The notes below the pieces were generated by a model. The model did not search any database. It saw only the letters and a list, made by a program, of their open reading frames with translations, and was not told where the DNA came from. From assembly GCA_027563935.2 (NCBI GenBank), contig CM050452.1, positions 36,251,350 through 36,315,349 on the forward strand: a DNA stretch of 64,000 bases, given 5' to 3'. The stretch's first letter is position 1. Each line of letters begins with the position of its first letter. Shown here in pieces: positions 23,755-35,200 of the stretch. The stretch comes from Costus lasius. Its lineage: Eukaryota; Streptophyta; Magnoliopsida; Zingiberales; Costaceae. Position numbers and translations under genes: made by a program.

Positions 23755-23915
23755 GCAATCGGTTTTGATATACCCTGTAACTTGCATATGTCTAGTGCAA
23801 GTATTGCCTGGTGGCAGGTACCTTTATGGATTTTATGAATTTGAATCGGTTTTGATATAACTATTGCCTTGCATATGTCTAGTGCAAGGATTGCGTGGTG
23901 GCAGGTACCCTTATG
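23755..23915 (+). repeat. Two-copy repeat of about 85-90 bp in LTR D
   Basis: Both copies carry aatcggttttgatata, ttgcatatgtctagtgcaag and ggtggcaggtaccttat-like blocks. It sits just upstream of the LTR's end. Confidence 0.7.
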
Positions 23916-24079
23916 AGATTTGAGTTTTGTGAATTTGTGTGTATGGTTTATGGAAATTTTTCAGATCGTGTTTTTCTTGAACTCGGTTTTACCTAGCATA
24001 TGATCGATCTTATATGAAACATCCTGTATCATTTGTGAATTGTGCCTTTTGTTTGGGGTTAAGAATGTGGGATGTTACA

Positions 24080-26125
24080 GTTGCCCTTAGCTATACGACC
24101 ATGATGTAGTCTACTATGGCCGGCCGAACACTTATGTCTTCGACAATAATGACTAGAAGAATTGGCTCAACCCAACCTCGCCCAAAGAGTTGTGTGCATT
24201 AACGTATAAGGGCTTGATCGTGCCCTCGAAACTCGATGCAATTGTGTCCTTAATGCGCACCCCAGTGCTAATCCGTGAAGCTAGTGAGACCAAGTTGGTT
24301 TATGCCCTGATGTTACGTGAGGCAGTGGACCCATCGCCCTAGGTGAAGACGGACCCCCCAGCCGACATCGCCCCCCTCTTGTCTTAGTTAGCGACATCAC
24401 ACCCGAGGATCTGCCTCACGGACTCCCCCTGGAAAGGGAGATCCAACACACAATAGACTTGGTGCCGGGAGCCCCTCTACGAAAATTGCCCCACCATAGA
24501 GTCAACCCCACTGACCACACCGAGTTACAGCGTCAATTGGATGAACTCCTCACCAAGGGGTACATCTGCGAGAGCCTTAGCCCATGCGCTATCCTTGCCC
24601 TACTCACACCCAAAAAGGATGAGTCATGATGCATGTGCATAGATAGTCAAGCCATTAATAGGATCATTGTCAAGTACCGGTTCCCCATACCCTGTCTTGA
24701 CGACATGCTCGATTTGGTTTCGGGTTCGTCAAGGTTTACCAAGTTGGACCCCTAGAGCGGATATCACTAGGTCCGCATCCATGTGGGTGATGAATGGAAG
24801 ACTGCATTCAAGTCTAAGGATGGTCTATACGAGTGGTTAGTCATGCCCTTTGGCTTGACGAATGCCCCCTCCACATTCATGAGGCTAATGAGTCAAGTCC
24901 TCAAGCCCTACATGGGCAAATTCCTGATCGTCTACATTGATGACATTCTGATTTTCAGGCGCACCCGAGAGGAACACTTAGATCATCTTCGCTCTACCTT
25001 TGAGATTCTCCGGCAGGAGTGCCTCTTCCTCAACACGAAGGAGTGCACCTTTATGGCCACCCAAGTCCACTTTCTGGGGTACATAGTGTCTGACCAGGGT
25101 CTCTCTATTGACCCCACCAAGATTGATGTCATTCAGCATTGGCCAGAACCTCGCACTATTTCTGAGGTTCGCAGTTTCATAGGTCTTGTAGGGTTCTACT
25201 GTCGATTGATCCATGGGTTTAGCACCATTGCTACACCATTAACCCAACATTTGTCAAAAGAAGACTTTGAGTGGACATCGGCCACTCATCTTGCCTTTGA
25301 TGCCCTTAAGGATGCCCTTACTACAGCCCCCGTTCTTCGACTTCCAGACTTTTCCAAAGTCTTTGAAGTTGCATGCGATGCCTCTGGTACTGGCATCGGA
25401 GGAACTCTGAGCCAAGAAGCCCACCTGGTTGCCTTCTTTAGTGAAAAACTAAATGTCGTTCGGCAGTGGTACTCCACATACGATAAAGAATTATATGCCT
25501 TTGTCCCATCATTAAGGCAGTGGAGGCACTATTTACTCCACCGAGAGTTCATCCTGCATAGTGACCACTAGGCTTTATCCTTCTTGAGTGCCCAAAAGAA
25601 GTTGGGTGCCCGGCATGCCAACTGGGTGGAGTACTTGTAACAGTATACTTTTGTGATTAACCATAAGGCAGGTAAGAAGAACGTTGTAGCGGACACCCTA
25701 AGCCGAGTAAGAACCCTTTTGTGTGGTATGCTACTCGCGTTAATACCTTCACCTATGTTAAGGATGAGTACCCTAGCTGTCCTGATTTTGGTGCCATCTA
25801 TACTTGCCAGAGCGAGTCTGAGGATGTTGAATCACCTTACTAGTTGTGTGAGGGTTATTTGTTCTTTGGGAACCGGTTGTGTATTCCCCAGTCCTCCCTT
25901 CGCAACCACCTTTTGTTAGAGTTACACGCGGGTGGTGTTGCCGGCCACCATGGACGTGATAAGACATTTGAGATGGCTGAGGAGAGCCTGTTTTGGCCCT
26001 CCATGCGCAAAGATGTGGAGCGCATTGTCCGCCACTGTGTCACTTGTCAAATTGCTAAGCCTCGACCCCCAAACACTAGATTGTATACTGCACTACCTAT
26101 TTCTGAGGGTCCATGGAAGGACCTC
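24080..26125 (+). pseudogene. Gypsy F pol: RT, RNase H, start of integrase
   Basis: Continuation of F after solo LTR D. It holds the end of the protease region, RT entry with [17 protein letters not shown] residues, and an open segment 24783-25571 (262 aa). That segment has [10 protein letters not shown], the intact catalytic box YIDD (near 24935), the connection [10 protein letters not shown], and RNase [19 protein letters not shown] and LHSDH. Later come VVADTLSRV and an integrase zinc-binding segment (HHGRDKTF, then HCVTCQIAKPRPP near 26035). Stops interrupt it at several places (24628, 24754, 25569, 25638). It is cut at 26125 before the integrase core. It preserves the RT box better than E. 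Confidence 0.85.
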
Positions 26126-27568
26126 TGTGTCACACACTTAGATAATAACGATCCATAATTGGTAATCATACAACATAATTTTTGCAAGGATTGACAATCA
26201 ATATCAAGTTCTAACCCCTTGAACAACAAAATAAGTGATAAAATATCATCATCCAAGTTGCAACAGAAAAATATCCATTCCTTGAAAGTCTTTTACCCAA
26301 AAGCAAAGTAGAGTCATACAATCCAAAATCCGAGAGCTAAACGTGCTATCAATATAAACCATTGTAATCAAATTATTTTCAAAACTAGTAACATTCTCAT
26401 CACAACAAGTCACATTACGACTCCTTAATACAAGTCTTTTATGGAACATACAATGTTTCCAAGATTATAAAATTTCATGATATAGACAAAACATCCAAAT
26501 GAGCTTCTAAAATATTTCATACTTTTATCCACAATGCGTAGCCATGCTAGTATGCAATATGGGTTAGTATACACAAGAATGAGCATAAATTTTGCCCACA
26601 AGTAATCCCAAAGGCTAAGGGAAACAAAACTAAAAAGGGTATACATATCAATGAAATAGTAAACACAATAAAGCAATAATGAAGGATAACAAAACTCCCT
26701 TGAGCACAAAAATTGGGTAAAGCAAACCAGATAGCAATACATTCCCCACGGATAAGACATTTGAGTCACAAGTAGTCATTGATCATTATTGAGCATTTGT
26801 ATCATGAGTAATCATCGATCATTATTCAGCATAGGGGTGCATTCATATCATGAATCGTCATAGATCATAGATATGGGAGAAACAATCAGAATTCATAATT
26901 GAGCCCATCCTCGTCAAGAGAGAGAGCAAACAATAGCTAGCTTGAGCATCTTAGGGCTCTTCATGCAAATTATTAGTGGGATTCAAGCGATGGCTCCCAT
27001 GAATTCAAGAGGTGGCCCCCACCTTTTTAGGGGTGTGGCACTTTGCTCCACAACTATCATGATGTAGTGGGATTCAAGCGGTGGCTCACATGAATTTAAG
27101 AGGTGGCCCCACCTTTTTAAAGGTGTGCCACTTTGCTCAATGTAGCACTTTGCTCCCAACTACCATATGAAAAGTGGGACTAAAGAGGTGGCCACCACCT
27201 TTTTAGGGGTGTGGCACTTTGCTCCCAACAAATCCTTTGGATGGAGGGATTCAATAGGTGACCCTCACCTTTTTAGGGGTGTGGCACTTTGCTCCACATC
27301 CATATACAAATCTCTCATTTGGGTTCACACAAATTCTCCCCACAATATAGCTTTCATAAGAAGAGCACTATGACAATGAGCTTGAGTGTAACATTGATAA
27401 GATATAACCTAACTCATTTGACATACCATTTGTTATTGGACATAAGCATAACATTGATAATGAGATTTTTAGGGCTGGGACATAAGTTCCATATAATGTG
27501 TTAGAGTTCAAGCCATGAGTTTAAAATCACAAGTTAAGGCATAGAAATGAATTTCATAAAGATCTTGC
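26126..27568 (-). mobile_element. LTR-like segment G, minus strand, cut by element B
   Basis: Non-coding AT-rich DNA that ends the F integrase frame abruptly after gacctc. Its start tgtgtcacac could be an LTR terminus. On the minus strand it carries tandem blocks (gcaaagtgccac ... gggggccacctcttga) homologous to the 78-bp repeats in LTR D, so it is probably a related LTR in reverse. Element B begins at 27569, so its other end lies beyond the window. Chance frames (for example 26425-26769) show no domain. Confidence 0.6.
27000..27300 (-). repeat. Four diverged tandem units with ttttaggggtgtggcacttt
   Basis: The block aggtggcccccaccttttta followed by ggtgtggcactttgctcc recurs near 27010, 27095, 27188 and 27255, with some deletions. 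The complement matches the LTR D repeat core. Confidence 0.75.
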
Positions 27569-29220
27569 TGTTGGTGTATATGCCCTAGGACCTAGTTTTG
27601 GTCCATTATTGTACTACTTGATACTGATATTTATATATATCATACTGGCAATGTCGTTATCATTATTTGTTTACATATGCAAACATGTACTTATATGATA
27701 ATGTCCCTGGAGACAAATTGGATCTGTGCTAAATGATAGTCCCCAGTTGATGTACCTGAGTGGACAAGGGACAGCTCTGGTACTTGTGAGACTAGTATAT
27801 GGGCTGGTTAGGCACGAGGTGCTAACGCAGACATATAGGTATATCAGTGGTGGATATACTGGACTGACCCGCTATGAGGCAATGACTTGGTGTCACAAGT
27901 TATCCTCACAAGCAATAGGAGATGCATTGATCCCTTGACTTGAGGTCATTGGCCATTCTATATGGTTGGGGATATGCTTTGATACAACCTAACACCTCGC
28001 CATAGTTGGGAGGTAATAACGGTCATCATTGAGCATGTCATGACCCATAGGAGAAGGTCAATAGACAGACATACGATTTGCCCCTTCCTAAGGGAAGCAT
28101 GATATCCATGGAGCTCCTCTATGGTTCGATGACTGAAAGTGTATGGCCATACCCAGGTGAGACCTGATTTAGTCATAACCATGAGATTGGATGAAAACAA
28201 GTGGTGACACACTTGTCCAATCGGATATCAGTTCGGCAAAGAGACTGGAATGCATCTTTACCTAATTGCGATGATGGGGATGTCGATGTCGATATCCATT
28301 CCAATGACCTGGGTAGCAGAGATGAACTGCTAGGTGCCACACACTGCTTGTGATGACCTTTGGTCAGCACTGCCAGCGTCAGAGGAACCTACAGGGTCAC
28401 ACACTTTGATACTTGAGTTCTCGTATTGATCGGGAAGCCTTATGATCGAGTTATTGGATAACTCGGATCTATTTGGGAGATTTCATCTATGCCAATGGGA
28501 CTGATGAGGTGGAAGAAACATATTGGAGCCAACTTCCAATTTTGGCATATTGACCAATGTAACCATGGTTAGCCTCATTTGACCTTGGGTTAACTTGGAT
28601 TGAATCCAATAACTTGGTTAACGTGCATAATGGACCTTGGCTAGGCCCATTGATAAGTTGGGCTTGCTAATAAGTTATCATGAAGAAGAAAGGGGCAAAA
28701 AGGGTATAATGGGGATAAATCTCCTCCCATTGGCGCCTAAGGGCATAATGGGGAGGAGTAGGCGATTTTGCTTCATGAAGCCAAATCCCAACCCTAACCC
28801 TAGCCGCCCCCCTTGCATAACCGACCTATGGCTCTATAAAAGAGGCCCTAGGCGCCCCTCTCTTGACGCACAATCCTTGGAGGCATGAGTAACACAAGAG
28901 AGAGGCGAGAGAAAGCTTGGAGGTGGCGCAACCTCCTCTTCCATCTTCATAGCCGCAAGCATCTTCCTTCCTCTTGGCGCTTCTTCCCTTGAAGGTGGCG
29001 CAAGTGTGAAAAGGGCTTGGCGACTTCATCCTCTTCTCTTCATCTTCTTTATTGGCGTAAATACCTTGGAGGTGGCGGAAGGCTTGAAGAAGAAGCACAA
29101 AGGCTTGGATCTTCTTCCCGAGGCTAGCACCGGGCGTGGAAGAAGGGGACTCAAGAGATCCGTGTGTGTGAGACTGCAGAGGGTGCACGCTTGGGCGCCT
29201 ATCACGACATCGGCATCGTC
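27569..29220 (+). mobile_element. Element B 5' LTR, first part
   Basis: Starts tgttggtgtatatgccctag and is cut by A1 after tcgtc (29216-29220). The remaining 163 bases are at 47361-47523. Without A1 the LTR would be about 1815 bp. The uninterrupted target is visible in the 3' LTR near 63873. Confidence 0.9.
28833..28841 (+). promoter_or_regulatory. Candidate TATA box of LTR B
   Basis: tctataaaa in a GC-rich setting, about 1.26 kb into the LTR and followed by a C-rich leader. The 3' LTR has ctctataaag at the equivalent place (near 63475). Confidence 0.6.
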
Positions 29221-30494
29221 TGTTGGGGTATGCCCTTAAGGCTAATGTTTGAGGCTTTGGGATTGTATCAGTATCATGTATAAACTCTTAAGTTTATAAA
29301 GGCAATGGTTGTTATTCAGTTTGTTACATCATTTGCTGCAATATGTATACTTCTGAATAATGTCTCAATGCTGTTCAGCTAGGCTGACATGCTATATGTC
29401 CTTAGTCGAGATATCTTGGTGAACATGAGACAGCCTTGATATGATTGAGACTAATATGTGTTCTAATCTTATAGGATGCTTCGAGCATGGAATATGATGT
29501 AGACTCATGGGTACATTGGTTGTACTGGACAGACCCTACTAGGATATTCAATTGCTTGTCACAATGTGAATAATCCTTGTATGCAACAAGTGGCACATTT
29601 CCTCTGACTTGAGATCACTTGTGTTTCTAAATGATGGTTGTCATTGTTTTGAGGTAGTTCAATATCATTTGAAACATAATGGTTATAGACTATCTTGGAT
29701 AATGATCATGAGTCAGGTTAGGGCACTAGTGATAGATATAGGATTGCCGTCTCCTTGATTGGAGTGTGATGTTCTAAAGGGGCCCCCCTGGATGAGATGA
29801 TTGAGAAAGTGTATGGCCATACCCAGATGACTGTGATCATCTGATCTAATCATGTTCATCATATTGGAGTTACAGGCTTGACTAGCTTGTCCAATACGAA
29901 CATCCAGTGGCAAAGGAAACTTGTATGCCTTGTGAGTAGATTCACACTTGTGCTGTGGTTTGGGTGTAGTCTTGGAAGACTCTTTCCTTTATATCGGGAG
30001 ACAGTGATGTGTTGCTAGATACCCCTCACTGATCGTGATAACGTAAGTTATCGTTACCGACATTTAAAGGAAACCCTCAGGGTCGCACAATTTGATGATA
30101 TGGCTTACTTAAGTCAGATCGTGTGGACTGAATTGTTTGGGTTCAGTTTAAAAGGGATTTAATCTCTGATTGTAAGTGAGATCTGGTCTGATCATGTTTG
30201 ATTGATTAGGGCTTGAGATCGGTAAGCTTTGATCGAGAGAATGGATGTTAGATCGGTGAGATCAGCAGCATCAGAGATGAGCGGTTAGATCTGGAACCAT
30301 TGGGTCCAATTAGATCTAGACCATGACTTGGGCTATTTTGGTTTGGACTTTGAACCAACCTTATTAGAACCGGTTCACTTGATGTAAACGCTTGATCGCA
30401 TGAGAGTTGAAGGCGAGTTTATGGCTTGCTATTTTTAGAAACCACGCCCCACGTTCAATGTGAACGTTACTCTCGTCGCTCCTCTTCGCTCTTG
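29221..30494 (+). mobile_element. Element A1 5' LTR, first part
   Basis: Begins tgttggggtatgcccttaag and is cut by A2 after tcttg (30490-30494). Compared with the 3' LTR it lacks about 47 bases between two ggttcactt repeats, consistent with a deletion between direct repeats. Confidence 0.93.
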
Positions 30495-32185
30495 TGAAGG
30501 AACCCCTTTCAAGAGGGGGGCGAAAACCCTATTAGGGTGGCGCATAAAATTTTGCAAGCGGAAGAAGGGCTTTCATAGATCTTTCTATCGCATATGATCA
30601 ACTTAGATAGATATGAGAAGGATCCATACCGTCGCCATCTCTTGGATGGTGTCTTGGAAGAAGAAAGCAAAAGAGATCTCCTCCAAAGGTTGTCGCACAC
30701 AAGAGGAAGAAGGCCTACTTCTTTGGGGCGATTTGTGCTAGCAATGCTCCAAAGCTTCCTTGATCGTTTCAGGGATGATGAGATGAAAAACTTGGCCGAA
30801 TCCTCTTGACGTCAACCTTCACGCCGCAAGCCGTGAGTCGTCCAATGCCAAGAGCGAATTAGCGAGAGGAATAGAGAGGAGGCGTTGCAAGTGAACGTGG
30901 AAACGTTCCCACTTTGAAAACCGAAAGTTCCCAAAATAGCAAGCCTTGATTACATGCGTTATGCGTTCACCAAGTGAACCATGCGCAACTCTCTTCACCC
31001 ACCTGAACCTTGCGCTCAACTCATGAGCCGGTTCAAGATGTTTGGTTCAATGACCAAACCAAATCAGCCCAAACATTAAGTCTAGATCGAATTAGACCCT
31101 AAGGTCCTAGATCTGACCATTCATCTCCAGATGCTTCTGATCTGATCGATCTAGCATCAACACTCTCGATCGAAGCTTACCGATCTCAAGCCCTAATCAA
31201 TCAAACATGATCAGACCAGATCTCACTTACAATCAGAGTTTAAATCCCTTTAAACTGAACCGAAACAATTCAGTCCACACGATCTGACTTAAGTAAGCCA
31301 TATCATCAAATTGTGCGACCCTGAGGGTTTCCTTTAAATGTCGGTAACGATAACTTACGTTATCACGATCAGTGAGGGGTATCTAGCAACACATCACTGT
31401 CTCCCGATATAAAGGAAAGAGTCTTCCAAGACTACACCCAAAACACAGCTCAAGTGTGAATCCTTTTCACTAGGCATACATATTTCCTTTGCCACTGGAT
31501 GTTCTTATTGGACAAGCGTGTCAAGCTTGTAGCTCCAATATGATGAGCATGATTAGATCAGATGAACACAGTCACCTGGGTATGGCCAAACACTTTCTCA
31601 ATCATCTCAGCCGGGGGGCCCCTTTAGAACACCACACTCCTTAAACAAGGAGACGGCAATCCTATGTCTATCACTAGTGCCCTAACCTGACTCAAGCTCA
31701 CCATCCAAGATAGTCTATAACCATTATGTTTCAAATGATATTGAACTACCTCAAAACAATGACAATCATCATTTAGAAACACAAGTGATCTCAAGTCAGA
31801 GGAGATGTGCCACTTGTAGCAAACAAGGATTATTCACATTGTGACAAGCAATTGAATATCCTAGTAGGGTCTGTCCAGTACATCCAATGTACCCATGAGT
31901 CTACATCTTATTCCATGCTCGAAGCATCCTATAAGATTAGAACACATATTAGTCTCAAGCATATCAAGGCTGTCTCATGTTCACCAAGATATCTCGACTA
32001 AGGACTTAACTGCATGTCAGCCTAGCTGAACAACTTTGAGACATTATTCAGAAGAACATATATTGCAGCAGACAATGTAGCTTAACTGAATAACAACCAT
32101 GCCTTTATAAACATAACAGTTTATTACATGATACTGTTACAATCCCAAAGGCCTCAAACATTAGCCTTAAGGGCATACCCCAACA
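30495..32185 (-). mobile_element. Element A2 3' LTR (1691 bp)
   Basis: Runs from tgaaggaacccc to accccaaca on the plus strand, next to the complement of the purine tract. It is nearly identical to 37913-39603. Confidence 0.95.
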
Positions 32186-32200
32186 ATCTCCCACTTGCAC
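32186..32200 (-). other. Element A2 polypurine tract
   Basis: The complement reads gtgcaagtgggagat, directly before the LTR. The same tract occurs in A1, A3 and B. Confidence 0.75.
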
Positions 32201-32205
32201 TTAAT

Positions 32206-35200
32206 CTAATGGTTGAGAAATCTCAAACCCATATTATTACAGTGCTTCTCATGCTTCTGCTGCGCCAGAGGCTTGGTAAGCGGGTCTGCCAGATTGTCAT
32301 CTGTATGTACCTTGCAGACTTTGATCTCGCCACGATCTATGATCTCCCGGATCAAGTGAAACCGTCTCTGTATGTGATTGGACTTCTGGTGCGACCGTGG
32401 TTCCTTTGCTTGTGCGATTGCTCCAGTGTTATCACAGAAGATAACCAAAGGATCTGCACTCGAAGGAACGACACCAAGTTCTCTCACGAACTTACGAATC
32501 CACACTGCCTCCTTGGATGCTTCCGAGGCTGCAACATACTCGGCTTCTGTTGTGGAATCAGCAACAGTTGACTGTTTGAAACTTTTCCACACCACTGCAC
32601 CTCCATTCAAGCTAGAAACATAGCCTGATTGCGATCGGAAATCATCCTGGTCAGACTGGAACGAAGCGTCAGTATATCCTTCAATACTGAGTTCTTCCTG
32701 ACCACCATATATCAAGAACATATCTTTGGTCCTCCGAAGATATTTCAAGATGTTCTTGACTGCAATCCAGTGCGCCATACCTGGATTACTTTGGAACCGA
32801 CTGGTCACGCTTAACCCGTAAGCGACGTCTGGGCGAGTACACAACATCGCATACATAATGGATCCAATAGCCGAAGCATAAGGCGTATTGTCCATTTCAT
32901 CTTTCTCAGTCTGTGTTTGTGGACACTGACTCTTCGAAAGATTCAGACCATGTCTGACTGGAAGATATCCTCTTTTAGAATTCTCTAAATGAAATCTCTC
33001 CAGGACTTTATCGATGTAAGTACTCTGGCACAGCCCGAGAAGCCTCTTAGATCTATCCCTGTAGATCTTCACACCTAATACATAGGCTGCTTCTCCTAAA
33101 TCTTTCATCTGGAAACATTTCCTTAACCATGCCTTAACCGCATGCATTTCAGGAATGTCGTTTCCAATGATCAAGATATCATCGACGTAGAGGACTAGGA
33201 AAGTAATCACGCTCCCACTAAACCTCTTATATACACACGGGTCATCCTCGTTCTTGATGAAACCAAATTCAGTGACTGATTCATCAAAACGAATATTCCA
33301 GCTTCTTGATGCTTGCTTAAGTCCATAAATGGACTTCTTTAATTTGCATATTTTATGACGATCTGATGGATCAGTGAAACCCTCAGGTTGTGTCATGTAC
33401 ACATCCTCATCCAGATTTCCATTCAGGAAAGCTGTTTTCACATCCATCTGCCAGATCTCATAATCGTAATATGCTGCTATCGCGAAAAGAATCCGAATAG
33501 ACTTAAACATGGCTACAGGTGAGAAAGTTTCATCATAATCTATCCCGTAGATTTGTTTGAAACCTTTCGCAACTAGCCTGCCTTTATAGGTAACCACGTT
33601 ACCATCCATGTCAATCTTCTTCTTGAAGATCCATTTGCAGCCTATAGGGATTACTCCCGGAGGCGGATCAACCAAATCCCAGACTTGGTTATCTGACATG
33701 GAGTCCATCTCGGCGCGCATAGCTTCAAGCCATCTCGCTGACTCCGGTCCACTGACCGCATCCGCATAAGTGAGGGGTTCATCATTATCAATGATGTAGA
33801 CTCCGTCATAGCGCTCAGGCTGACGACGGATCCTTCCCGATCTTCGCGGTTCCCGTGATGTCTGAGCCTCAGGTTGTTCAATAACCTGTTCTACCGGCTC
33901 AGGCTCATCCAACTGCGCTTGACTACTTTGTCCTTCCTCTGGATTCTCTTCCAGCTTTATTTCTCTCCCACTGGCCTCTTGCAGAAGAAACTCCTTCTCA
34001 AGAAATATGGCCGTCCGAGCAACAAAAACCTTGTTCTCTTTGGGATCGTAGAAATAATAACCCTTAGTTTCCTTAGGGTAACCGACAAAGATGCATTTCT
34101 CAGATCTGCTTTCCAGTTTCCCAGAGGCGAGCTTTTTGACATAAGCCTCGCAGCCCCAGATCCTGATAAATGTCAAGCTTGGCTGTTTCCCATACCATAA
34201 TTCATATGGAGTCTTAGAAACTGCCTTGGATGGCACTCGGTTTAGTACCTTTGCAGCTGTTTCCAGTGCAAACCCCCAAAAGGAGTAAGGTAGAGTAGCC
34301 TGACTCATCATAGAACGAACCATATCAAGCAATGTTCTATTTCTCCTCTCGGACACACCATTCCATTGCGGTGTTCCTGGTGGAGTGAGCTGTGAGATAA
34401 TCCCACACTCCTTTAGATAGTCAGTAAACGCATGACTTAGGTATTCTCCACCTCGATCTGAGCGAAGTGCCTTGATATTTCGGCCTAGCTGATTTTGTAC
34501 TTCATTCTTGAACTCTTTGAACTTGTCAAAAGATTCACTCTTATGTCTCATCAGATAGACATAACCGTACCTACTGAAATCATCAGTAAAGGTAATGAAG
34601 TACTGATAGCCACCTCTGGCATGTTTACTAAATGGCCCACACACATCACTGTGTATAAGGTCAAGTAAACCTGAAGCCCTTTGACCTTTGTGAAGAAAAG
34701 GTGACTTCGTCATTTTACCCATCAAACAAGCTTTGCATGTATCAATCTCCTCATAGGAGAATGATCCCAGCAGTCCATGTTCATGCAACCGCTTAATGCG
34801 TTTCTCGTTGATATGGCCTAAACGACTATGCCATAGCAAGGTGCTATCATCAGCATACTTGGCTTTCTTATTATCAATATTTTGTATCGAACATTCCATG
34901 TCCAACATGAATAACCCATTGTTAATTGAACCAGTTGCATAAACAATATTATCATAAGATAAAACACACTTTGAAATATTGCATTCAAAGGAAAATCCTT
35001 TCCTGACAAGAGCAGGAATAGAGATAATATTTTTAGTAATACTGGGAACAAAATAACAACTGTTTAGTTCCAATACAAGTCCAGATGGCAAAGAAATGAA
35101 ATAGTCTCCTACAGCAACAGCAGCAACCCGTGCCCCGTTTCCTACTCGTAGGTCTACCTCATGCTGTCCCACCTGTCTTCTTCTCTTGAGTTCCTGTACA

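Larger units (their letters stand above)
21031..24079 (+). mobile_element. Solo LTR D, 3049 bp
   Basis: An AT-rich unit beginning tgtaagatccaagg and ending gggatgttaca, flanked by the 5-bp duplication gttgc (21026-21030 and 24080-24084). Removing it rejoins the F protease to the following pol segment. No coding region is present. It contains three exact-period 78-bp repeats and other duplications. Long LTRs of this kind are known from plant gypsy families; I cannot assign the lineage. Confidence 0.92.

Noticed and set aside
26425..26769. 114-aa hydrophobic minus frame as a membrane protein
   Set aside because: AT-rich LTR-like DNA with no homologous frame in related sequence; low-complexity hydrophobic translation is expected by chance.
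28826..29188. Short frames at the B LTR 3' end that recur near 63382-63844
   Set aside because: They are parts of the two LTR copies of B; the frames are not kept between copies.
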